This document shows, piece by piece, positions 17,330 through 24,355 of a stretch of 64,000 nt of DNA. Positions within the stretch are counted from its first letter, which is position 1. Each line of letters starts with the position of its first letter. The stretch is from CBDCFL01 sp965216135. GTDB taxonomy: Bacteria; Pseudomonadota; Alphaproteobacteria; Rhodobacterales; Rhodobacteraceae. The notes below the pieces were generated by a model. The model ran no database searches, was not told the origin of the DNA, and saw only the letters and a list, made by a program, of their open reading frames with translations. The translations under genes were made by a program, and so were the position numbers. The stretch is taken from NCBI GenBank assembly GCA_965216135.1, contig CBDCFL010000022.1:124001-188000 (forward strand). The letters are read 5' to 3'.

Positions 17330-18196
17330 GTGACAATCAGGCCGAGGATCGCGTCGGTTATCATCGCTGAGAGGCCGGATTACGGCGTGATCACCAACAC
17401 CGGTATTATCCCGCTTGCCAGTGATTTTCCAAACTGGCCCGGCCTGCGCGATGTCATCGCAGCCGGGGGGCTGCATGCACTGGTCAAGGCGGCAGATGGG
17501 CGGGCGGCGGAGAGCGATTTCACCTACGACATCCCCATTCCCAACCCCGAAAAGATCATCTGTGTCGGCGTCAACTACCCCGACCGCAATGCCGAATACA
17601 AAGACGGGCAGGATGCGCCGGCGAACATGTCCCTATTTGTGCGTTTTGCGCGCAGCTTTACCGGCCACCACCGCGCCATCATTCGCCCGCCTGAGAGCCG
17701 CCATCTCGATTATGAGGGCGAGATTGCGATTGTGATCGGCAAGCCGGGGAGGCGGATTGCGCAGGCCCACGCCTATGACCACATCGCCGCAATCACCCTG
17801 GCCAACGAGGGCACGATCCGCGACTGGGTGCGGCACGCCAAATTCAACGTAACCCAAGGGAAAAACTGGAATAATTCCGGGGCGATGGGCCCCTGGCTGG
17901 TGCCGTTCGCCGATCCCGCTCAGCTTGAGGATATCCGCCTGACCACGCGCGTGAATGGTGAGATCAGGCAGGAGGACCGCACCAGTCGGATGCTGTTTCC
18001 GATTGCGCGCCAGATCGAATATATCTCGACCTTTACCACCCTTGTGCCCGGTGACATCATCGTCACCGGAACGCCCACCGGGGCAGGCGCGCGATACGAT
18101 CCGCCGAGATGGCTGATCCCGGGAGATGTGATAGAGGTCACCGCCGAAGGCATCGGGACGCTGCGATCCACTGTCGAGGATGATCCATGCGACTGA
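17330..18196 (+). CDS. hpaG: Fumarylacetoacetate hydrolase family decarboxylase/isomerase
   Basis: 288 aa FAH-family protein that probably decarboxylates 5-oxopent-3-ene-1,2,5-tricarboxylate and isomerises the product. The family segment CVGVNYPDRNAEY is followed by the metal-binding HLDYEGEIAIVIGK (Glu-x-Glu) and later VTGTPTGAGAR with PGDVIEVTAEGIGTL. The start is GTG 17330, after AAGAAGCGGGG. Enterobacterial HpaG is a two-domain protein of about 430 aa; this one has a single domain, so it would act as a homodimer. That the one domain catalyses both steps is an inference. Its 3' end overlaps hpaH by 10 nt. Confidence 0.87.
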   Translation: MTIRPRIASVIIAERPDYGVITNTGIIPLASDFPNWPGLRDVIAAGGLHALVKAADGRAAESDFTYDIPIPNPEKIICVGVNYPDRNAEYKDGQDAPANMSLFVRFARSFTGHHRAIIRPPESRHLDYEGEIAIVIGKPGRRIAQAHAYDHIAAITLANEGTIRDWVRHAKFNVTQGKNWNNSGAMGPWLVPFADPAQLEDIRLTTRVNGEIRQEDRTSRMLFPIARQIEYISTFTTLVPGDIIVTGTPTGAGARYDPPRWLIPGDVIEVTAEGIGTLRSTVEDDPCD

Positions 18197-18990
18197 GCGA
18201 AACGGAAATATCTCATGCAGCCGCCGCGCTGTTTGAGGCAGAGCGCGGCCGCACACAGATCGGCCTGGTGTCATTGCAATATCCGCATATGGACATGGAC
18301 GATGCCTATGCGATCCAGATGGCAAGCGCGGAGCTGAGCATTCAGGCAGGCCGTAAAATCATCGGCTGGAAAATCGGCCTGACCAGCCGCGCGATGCAAG
18401 AGGCGCTAGGTATCGACACCCCCGACAGCGGGGTGATTTTCGACGATATGGCATTTGAAAACGGAGCGGCGGTTCCCAAAGACCGGTTCATTCAGCCTCG
18501 TGCCGAGGCCGAGATTGCCTTTGTCATGAAAGCACCGCTGGCAGGCCAGGTCACCCGGCAAGAGGTGCTGGCGGCCACCGAACATGTTGCCCCCAGTCTG
18601 GAACTTCTCGATACGCGGATCTTGCGTCGTGACCCGGCCAGCGCAACGCCGAGAAACATCTTTGACACCATATCCGACAACGCCGCCAACGCCGGTCTTG
18701 TGTTGGGCGCCCAACGACACGCGCCGGATATGTTTGACCTTCGCTGGGTCGGTGCCGTGGTCCGCCGCAACGGCGTGGTCGAGGAGACCGGGCTGGGCGC
18801 CGGCGTTCTGAACGACCCGGTTGCCGCAATTATCTGGCTTGCGGCCCGGATGGAGCACTATGGCCAGCGGATCGAAGCCGGTAACGTGATGTTGTCAGGT
18901 AGCTTCATCCGCCCGCTGGAATGCCCGCCCGGCAGTCTGATCGAAGCGGAATTCGGCGATTTCGGGCAGGCTTCGATCAGTTTTGAGTGA
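18187..18990 (+). CDS. hpaH: 2-oxo-hept-4-ene-1,7-dioate hydratase
   Basis: 267 aa metal-dependent hydratase of the HpaH/MhpD branch of the FAH superfamily. It adds water to 2-oxohept-4-ene-1,7-dioate to give the aldolase substrate. Features: KIIGWKIGLTSRAMQEALG near residue 58, DTPDSGVIFDDM, and the metal-site region FIQPRAEAEIAFVMK. The C-terminal half has NAGLVLGAQRHAP and MLSGSFIRPLECPPGS. It overlaps hpaG, so coupled translation is likely. The next pathway gene, the aldolase hpaI, is not downstream; coaBC follows after 73 nt. Confidence 0.9.
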   Translation: MRLSETEISHAAAALFEAERGRTQIGLVSLQYPHMDMDDAYAIQMASAELSIQAGRKIIGWKIGLTSRAMQEALGIDTPDSGVIFDDMAFENGAAVPKDRFIQPRAEAEIAFVMKAPLAGQVTRQEVLAATEHVAPSLELLDTRILRRDPASATPRNIFDTISDNAANAGLVLGAQRHAPDMFDLRWVGAVVRRNGVVEETGLGAGVLNDPVAAIIWLAARMEHYGQRIEAGNVMLSGSFIRPLECPPGSLIEAEFGDFGQASISFE

Positions 18991-19063
18991 ACTGCCCGCC
19001 CATTGAGTTCCGCCTGTCCACGCCCTACACATATTCTGATCGGCAGCAGCAGAGGCCCGGCAT

Positions 19064-20263
19064 ATGCTGGCAGGCAAACGGATATTACTGATTATCGGCG
19101 GCGGGATAGCCGCCTTCAAGGCGCTGGATCTGATCCGAAGGCTGCGCGAGCGCGGGGCCGCGGTGACGCCTGTGATCACAAAAGCCGGGCAGCAGTTTGT
19201 GACCCCCTTATCAGCCTCGGCTTTGGCGGCCGAAAAGGTCTACACTGATCTCTTTGATCTGACTGATGAGGCCGAAATGGGTCATATTGAATTGTCCCGA
19301 TCGGCCGATCTGATCGTGGTCGCCTCGGCAACAGCCGATTTAATGGCAAGCATGGCGCATGGGTTGGCAGACGATCTCGCTTCGACCTTGCTGTTGGCAA
19401 CCGATGCCCCGGTATTGGTCGCGCCAGCAATGAATGTGCGGATGTGGGAACACGCCGCAACACAAAGAAATATCACGATGTTAGCGGTCGATGGCATCAA
19501 TTTCGTTGGGCCCAACGAGGGCGACATGGCCTGTGGCGAATTCGGGCCGGGCCGCATGGCCGAACCGCTGGAAATTGTCGCCGCGATCGAGCAGGCGTTT
19601 GCTGACGGACCGTTAAAGGGGCGTCACGTTGTCGTCACTTCCGGGCCGACGCAAGAGCCGATCGACCCGGTCCGTTATATCGCAAACCGCTCCTCTGGTG
19701 CCCAAGGAACCGCGATAGCGGCCGCCTTGGCCGGGCTGGGGGCAGATGTCACCTTTATCACTGGTCCCGCCGATACACCGGCCCCGGCCGGCGTCAAAAT
19801 TGTCCCCGTCCAAACCGCCTGCGAAATGGCCGATGCGGTGGCGGATGCGCTGCCAGCGGATGTGGCGATATTCGCGGCAGCAGTGGTGGATTGGCGGGTC
19901 GAAAACGCCAGCAATTCAAAGATGAAAAAGACTGCAAAGTGCGGCCCGCCACAGCTCAGATTTTCGGAGAACCCCGACATACTGGCGACCACCGCGCGCC
20001 GCCGCAAAAATCGCCCAGAACTCGTCATCGGCTTTGCCGCTGAAACTGAGAATGTCGTTCAAAACGCTCAGGCCAAGCTGGTGCGCAAGCGCTGCGACTG
20101 GATCATCGCCAACGATGTGCGGCCGGAAACCGGGATCATGGGGGGTAACGAAAATGCGGTCACGTTGATCAGCAAAAAAGGTGCCGAGGATTGGCCGCGC
20201 ATGTCCAAGGACCGCGTCGCGCGAAAACTGGCGGCGCGCATTGCCGAAACATTGGCCAAATGA
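19064..20263 (+). CDS. coaBC: Bifunctional phosphopantothenoylcysteine decarboxylase/synthetase
   Basis: 399 aa CoaBC (Dfp), two consecutive steps of coenzyme A synthesis. The N-terminal flavin-dependent CoaC domain (residues about 1-185) has the PAMNVRMWEH motif and the catalytic-cysteine region DMACGEFGPGRM. The C-terminal CoaB ligase domain starts near RHVVVTSGPTQEPIDPVRYI and includes the NRSSGAQG nucleotide loop, then AAVVDWR and an N-x-K type motif near NSKMKK. Its TGA overlaps the dut start, giving a coaBC-dut pair as seen in many bacteria. Confidence 0.95.
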   Translation: MLAGKRILLIIGGGIAAFKALDLIRRLRERGAAVTPVITKAGQQFVTPLSASALAAEKVYTDLFDLTDEAEMGHIELSRSADLIVVASATADLMASMAHGLADDLASTLLLATDAPVLVAPAMNVRMWEHAATQRNITMLAVDGINFVGPNEGDMACGEFGPGRMAEPLEIVAAIEQAFADGPLKGRHVVVTSGPTQEPIDPVRYIANRSSGAQGTAIAAALAGLGADVTFITGPADTPAPAGVKIVPVQTACEMADAVADALPADVAIFAAAVVDWRVENASNSKMKKTAKCGPPQLRFSENPDILATTARRRKNRPELVIGFAAETENVVQNAQAKLVRKRCDWIIANDVRPETGIMGGNENAVTLISKKGAEDWPRMSKDRVARKLAARIAETLAK

Positions 20264-20727
20264 CCGCGCGCATCGGTGTTACCAGGCTGCCCGGCTATGA
20301 TTGTACCGTAGCCTTGCCAATGTACGAAAGTCCGGGCGCCGCCGGGGCGGATTTGCGCGCCAACCTGACGCCATTAGATCGGCCCCATGGTGTCACACTG
20401 GCACCGGGGGAACGTGCGCTTATTCCCACCGGGCTGTCGATGGAAATTCCGCCGGGATATGAGGCTCAAATTCGCCCGCGCTCGGGGCTGGCCTCAAAAC
20501 ACGGGGTGACGATCGCAAACGCGCCCGGCACAATTGACTCTGACTACCGCGGGCCCGTCGGCGTCGTCATGATCAATCTTGGCGCAGACCCGTTTATCGT
20601 AACCCACGGTGCGCGCATCGCGCAAATGATCGTCGCACCGGTTTGTCGGGCCGAGTTTGGCGAAGTTGAAAAGCTGAGCGAAACCTCGCGCGGCGCGGGC
20701 GGTTTTGGCTCTACCGGGCGGGGCTGA
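20260..20727 (+). CDS. dut: dUTP diphosphatase
   Basis: 155 aa trimeric dUTPase that keeps uracil out of DNA and supplies dUMP. Five conserved motifs are readable: GAAGADLRAN (I), PRSGLASKHG (II), APGTIDSDYRG with the catalytic Asp (III), RIAQMIVAPV (IV) and the C-terminal RGAGGFGSTGRG (V). The start is the ATG at 20260, overlapping the coaBC stop. A longer frame upstream lies entirely within coaBC and is not used. The final TGA shares a base with the next ATG. Confidence 0.95.
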   Translation: MTARIGVTRLPGYDCTVALPMYESPGAAGADLRANLTPLDRPHGVTLAPGERALIPTGLSMEIPPGYEAQIRPRSGLASKHGVTIANAPGTIDSDYRGPVGVVMINLGADPFIVTHGARIAQMIVAPVCRAEFGEVEKLSETSRGAGGFGSTGRG

Positions 20728-21761
20728 TGATCTGGGTTCTGCTATTGGCCGCGGGCCTCTGGGCGGTCGGCCACGCCATCGGCGCCCCGCATCGCGCAAG
20801 GGTCGCGATGCTTATCGTTCTGTATCTTGGTGTCCTGGTCGCCCTTTGGATCAACCCAGGCGGCTTGGGTGCCCTGCTCGGCGGTTCGCTGGGCGAATGG
20901 CTGCTGGTCGGCGGGTTCGCGCTGGCGATCTGGGCCTATCTCAGGGGGCTTGCAGCCCTAAAGTCGCGCGCACGTCCGGCCAAAGCAATCCGGCAAGGGC
21001 CGTTTACCAAAACCGAGATTGATCGCTACGCGCGGCACATTGTTCTGCGCGAGATCGGCGGACCAGGACAGAATAAACTGAAAAAGGCGCGCGTGCTGGT
21101 CATAGGCGCTGGTGGTCTGGGATCGCCTGCGTTGCTATATCTGGCCGCTGCGGGCGTCGGCACAATTGGCGTGATCGACGACGACACAGTGGACAATTCC
21201 AACCTGCAACGCCAGGTGATCCACAAGGATGCCGCCATTGGCACGCCCAAGGTATTTTCCGCCGAAGCCGAGTTGAAGGCGCAAAACCCCGCCGCCGTGG
21301 TGCGCCCCTATCATCGCCGCCTGAGCGAAGAGATCGCGGCAGAGCTGTTCGCGGATTATGATCTGATCCTGGACGGCACCGACAATTTCGCCACCCGCTA
21401 TCTGGTCAACCGGATCTGTGTGGCTGCCGCAAAGCCGCTGGTCTCCGGCGCGCTAAGCCAATGGGAAGGCCAGGTCAGCCTGTTTGATGCATCCGGTGGT
21501 GGACCCTGCTACGAATGCGTCTTTGCCGAAGAACCGGCGCCGGGGCTCGCGCCTTCCTGCGCCGAGGCTGGCGTATTGGGCGCTTTGCCCGGGGTAATTG
21601 GCTCGATCATGGCGGTTGAAGCGATCAAATTTATCACTGGCGCGGGCGAAACCCTGACCGGCAGGATGTTGATCTACGATGCGCTCTACGCCGACAGCCG
21701 GATCATCAGCTTCAAGAAACGGCCGGATTGTCCAGTCTGCGGTTCAAATGGAGAGTCTTAG
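20727..21761 (+). CDS. E1-like ThiF/MoeB adenylyltransferase with membrane N-terminus
   Basis: 344 aa. Residues about 1-75 form two or three hydrophobic helices (IWVLLLAAGLWAVGHAI, then MLIVLYLGVLVALWI and WLLVGGFALAIWAYL). The ThiF/MoeB domain follows, beginning around RYARHIVLREIGG. ATP-binding motif GAGGLGSPALLYLAAAGVG, then DNSNLQRQVIHKD, DGTDNFATRYLVN, the CAEAGVLGALPGVIG segment, and a C-terminal zinc pair CPVC. It adenylates the C-terminal Gly of a MoaD- or ThiS-like protein, for molybdopterin or thiamine. An attached membrane segment is not part of classical MoeB. MoeB is favoured because the family is close to it, but the partner is not encoded nearby. Confidence 0.85.
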   Translation: MIWVLLLAAGLWAVGHAIGAPHRARVAMLIVLYLGVLVALWINPGGLGALLGGSLGEWLLVGGFALAIWAYLRGLAALKSRARPAKAIRQGPFTKTEIDRYARHIVLREIGGPGQNKLKKARVLVIGAGGLGSPALLYLAAAGVGTIGVIDDDTVDNSNLQRQVIHKDAAIGTPKVFSAEAELKAQNPAAVVRPYHRRLSEEIAAELFADYDLILDGTDNFATRYLVNRICVAAAKPLVSGALSQWEGQVSLFDASGGGPCYECVFAEEPAPGLAPSCAEAGVLGALPGVIGSIMAVEAIKFITGAGETLTGRMLIYDALYADSRIISFKKRPDCPVCGSNGES

Positions 21762-21803
21762 CCAGACCATTCATTGTCCCAATAAATACTCATATTCCGG
21801 CGA

Positions 21804-22367
21804 TCAAAGCCCGACAATCCGGCATGGCAGATGCGCCAGCGCCGCGTCGACAATTCCGGTAACCTCGTCCGGCTGGGCGACATGGCGCGGATAGCGCGGC
21901 TGCTGCCGGTCATTCAGGATCGGCACGTCCCAGCCGTCGGTGGTGGCAAAGAATCTGTCCACACCGTCACGACCGAATTCGCGATGATAGCCGCCCACGA
22001 CCATATCGACATAAGACAACAATACTGCATGATCGGTGCTCGGCGGACGCTCATCGCCGTGCGAGATCGCGAACAGGTTGACCTCGATCTGGCCTGCGAC
22101 CGGGTGTTCCACCGAGGCGCTGACCGCGATCCGGCGATAGGCATATTCGCGTTTCTCAAGTTCTGGCGCAATTCGCGGCACGCCCAGCATCAGTCCGTCG
22201 ATCTGTGAACCCGCATCAGGCACCGCATTGAGAAACGCAACTTCGCGCCGTGTTGTATGGCGCCAAATGCGCCGCCACCCGCTCAGGCGGGCAGGGTGGG
22301 CGATGTGATACTGATGCGTCTGGCGATTGACCAGAGAGCCATAGCCAAAGATGAAATGTTCGGACAT
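21804..22367 (-). CDS. Gamma-glutamylcyclotransferase-like protein
   Basis: 187 aa protein of the GGCT fold. The signature FIFGYGSLVNRQTH near the N-terminus matches the (Y/F)GSL substrate loop, and the segment ELEKREYAYRRI carries the likely catalytic acid. The start is set at 22367 (M-S-E-H-F-I-F-G-Y) because the 22 codons upstream are poor and lack an RBS. Known relatives release 5-oxoproline from gamma-glutamyl peptides, but activity on glutathione cannot be claimed from sequence. It is convergent with the E1-like gene and divergent from the glycine riboswitch region. Confidence 0.75.
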   Translation of the reverse strand: MSEHFIFGYGSLVNRQTHQYHIAHPARLSGWRRIWRHTTRREVAFLNAVPDAGSQIDGLMLGVPRIAPELEKREYAYRRIAVSASVEHPVAGQIEVNLFAISHGDERPPSTDHAVLLSYVDMVVGGYHREFGRDGVDRFFATTDGWDVPILNDRQQPRYPRHVAQPDEVTGIVDAALAHLPCRIVGL

Positions 22368-22482
22368 TTTCCGGGTCTGCCGGGGAAGCTTATGTTTTGC
22401 AATCCAAAAATTGGTCGTTGTATGCCGTGGCACACCGAGTCTTGCGAGCCTTGGCGAACTCCCGTAGGTTCGCCAGCACCTG

Positions 22483-22641
22483 CCGCAGGGAGAATCTGGC
22501 TCGCCGCCAGTGCCGAAGGAGCAACCGCCCCGGAAACTCTCAGGCCCTTGGACCTGCAGCGGTTAAGGAACTCTGGAGAGACCCCGCTCACAAGCCGGGG
22601 CGCCGAAGGGATAACGATCTCAGGCGAAAGGACAGAGGGGG
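22483..22641 (+). promoter_or_regulatory. Tandem glycine riboswitch
   Basis: Two consecutive glycine aptamers upstream of gcvT. Aptamer 1: GCAGGGAGAATCTGG, then GCCGAAGGAGCAA and GGAAACTCTCAGGC, ending GGACCTGC near 22557. Aptamer 2: AACTCTGGAGAG (from 22569), GCCGAAGGGATAACGA, CTCAGGCGAAAGGACAGAGG. The CCGAAGG-AGC and CTCAGGC-AAAGGACAG blocks are the established class signature. In known cases glycine binding turns on the downstream gcv operon. About 75 nt remain to the gcvT start for the expression platform, which contains a small GGGCA/TGCCC hairpin at 22649-22665. Confidence 0.95.
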
Positions 22642-22716
22642 CATCGTCAGGGCAGGCAATTTGCCCGAACGGTGCCGGACGCGTATCAGACCGGCTTGAA
22701 CAGGGATGGGCAGGCG

Positions 22717-23847
22717 ATGTCTGATCTGAACCGCACACCGCTTTACGATCTGCATGTGTCGCTTGGCGCAAAAATGGTGCCGTTTGCGGGCTATGAAATG
22801 CCGGTGCAATATCCCTTGGGCGTGATGAAGGAGCATCTGCATTGCCGCTCTCATGCCGGGCTATTTGATGTCAGCCACATGGGCCAGGCAATTCTGCGTG
22901 CCAAATCGGGCGACAATGCCGATGCCGCACTGGCGCTGGAACGGCTGGTCCCGGTCGATATCGTCGGGCTGGGTCAGGACCGGCAGCGCTATGCGCTTTT
23001 CACCAACGAGGCGGGCGGTATTCGCGACGACCTGATGGTGGCCAACCGGGGTGATCATTTGTTTCTGGTGGTCAACGCCGCCTGTAAAGTGGACGATATC
23101 GCCCGTCTGCGCGCCCATCTGTCGGGCGATTGCGAGATTGAAGAGATCACCAACCGTGGCCTGATCGCGTTGCAGGGTCCAGCGGCCGAGGCGGCCCTGG
23201 CGCGGCTGAACTCGGCCGTTGCAGCGATGAAATTCATGGATGTCGGCACGTTCAATCTGAATGGCGCAGAATGTTGGATCAGCAGGTCAGGCTATACCGG
23301 TGAAGACGGCTATGAAATATCGGTGCCAGAGGCGCAAGCGCTGGCGCTGAGCGAGGCGTTGCTGGCCTTGGCAGAGGTCGAACCAATCGGCCTTGGCGCC
23401 CGCGACAGCTTGCGATTGGAGGCCGGGCTCTGTCTTTACGGCAACGACATCGATGCCACCACCAGTCCGGTCGAGGCGAACCTGGTCTGGGCAATGCAAA
23501 AGGCCCGCCGCGCCGGTGGCGACCGGACGGGCGGATTTCCCGGTGCTGATCGTATCTTGGGCGAACTGGCAGCAGGGGCAACCCGCAAGCGCGTGGGGTT
23601 GCTACCGCAAGGGCGCGCGCCGATGCGGGCTGGTACCGAAATTTACACAACTGACGAGGGCGGCGCGCCCGTCGGCACAATCACATCCGGCGCCTTTGGC
23701 CCGACCATCGGCGCACCGATGTCGATGGGTTATGTCGCAGCAGGCCACACCGATACCGGCACCACTCTATTTGGCGATGTGCGCGGCAAGCGAATGCCGG
23801 TTAAAGTATCTGCGATGCCGTTCACGCCTGCGGGATTCAAGCGGTGA
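22717..23847 (+). CDS. gcvT: Glycine cleavage system T protein (aminomethyltransferase)
   Basis: 376 aa tetrahydrofolate-dependent aminomethyltransferase of the glycine cleavage complex. It takes the methylamine arm from lipoyl-GcvH and releases ammonia plus 5,10-methylene-THF. N-terminal LGAKMVPFAGYEMPVQYPLG, then FDVSHMGQ, WISRSGYTGEDGYEI and GLGARDSLRLEAGLCLYGNDID (the Asp of the latter region is catalytic in the family), and GTITSGAFGPTIG. The start is the ATG at 22717 with GGGATGGGCAGG ahead; an in-frame codon 45 nt upstream lies too close to the riboswitch. Controlled by the glycine riboswitch. Confidence 0.95.
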   Translation: MSDLNRTPLYDLHVSLGAKMVPFAGYEMPVQYPLGVMKEHLHCRSHAGLFDVSHMGQAILRAKSGDNADAALALERLVPVDIVGLGQDRQRYALFTNEAGGIRDDLMVANRGDHLFLVVNAACKVDDIARLRAHLSGDCEIEEITNRGLIALQGPAAEAALARLNSAVAAMKFMDVGTFNLNGAECWISRSGYTGEDGYEISVPEAQALALSEALLALAEVEPIGLGARDSLRLEAGLCLYGNDIDATTSPVEANLVWAMQKARRAGGDRTGGFPGADRILGELAAGATRKRVGLLPQGRAPMRAGTEIYTTDEGGAPVGTITSGAFGPTIGAPMSMGYVAAGHTDTGTTLFGDVRGKRMPVKVSAMPFTPAGFKR

Positions 23848-23901
23848 GGGGCACGCGAACTGCCATTCCACAACATTTCCGTCCAACAAGGAGATCGACC
23901 C

Positions 23902-24261
23902 ATGAAATACACCGAAGAACATGAATGGCTGCGCGCTGAGGGCGATCTGGTCGTTGTCGGCATCACCGAACATGCTTCCGAGCAGCTTGGCGATATCGTC
24001 TTTGTTGAATTGCCAGAGGCCGGAACCACCGTGTCCAAAGACGATGAGGCAGTGGTGATCGAAAGCGTCAAGGCCGCCTCTGACATCCTTGCGCCGCTGG
24101 ATGGCGAGATTGTCGAAGTTAACCAGGCGCTCTCCGACGAACCGGCGAAAGTCAACCAAGACCCGACCGGTGATGGCTGGATTTTCAAGATGAAAATCGC
24201 TGATCCTTCCGCCTTTGACGATCTGATGGACGAAGCCGCCTACAAGGCCTTCATCAGCTAG
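23902..24261 (+). CDS. gcvH: Glycine cleavage system H protein
   Basis: 119 aa lipoyl carrier protein that shuttles the aminomethyl group between GcvP and GcvT. The lipoylation lysine is Lys57 in VIESVKAASD. It starts MKYTEEHEWL, the usual GcvH N-terminus, and includes GITEHASEQLGDIVFVELPE. A strong RBS (AAGGAG) precedes the ATG. It is second in the T-H-P operon. Confidence 0.97.
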   Translation: MKYTEEHEWLRAEGDLVVVGITEHASEQLGDIVFVELPEAGTTVSKDDEAVVIESVKAASDILAPLDGEIVEVNQALSDEPAKVNQDPTGDGWIFKMKIADPSAFDDLMDEAAYKAFIS

Positions 24262-24270
24262 CAATACCCG

Positions 24271-24290
24271 TCCCGGACCCCGATCCGGGA
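24271..24290 (+). other. Intercistronic hairpin between gcvH and gcvP
   Basis: TCCCGGA, six-base loop CCCCGA, TCCGGGA: a perfect 7 bp stem 9 nt after the gcvH stop. No T run follows, so it is not a normal terminator. It could stabilise the gcvTH part of the message or reduce read-through into gcvP. Confidence 0.45.
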
Positions 24291-24355
24291 TCTCTGCCAA
24301 ACCAAACGGCCACTGATCAGGTCGGGGCGCGTCATGCCTATCAAAAAGGTGCCCA

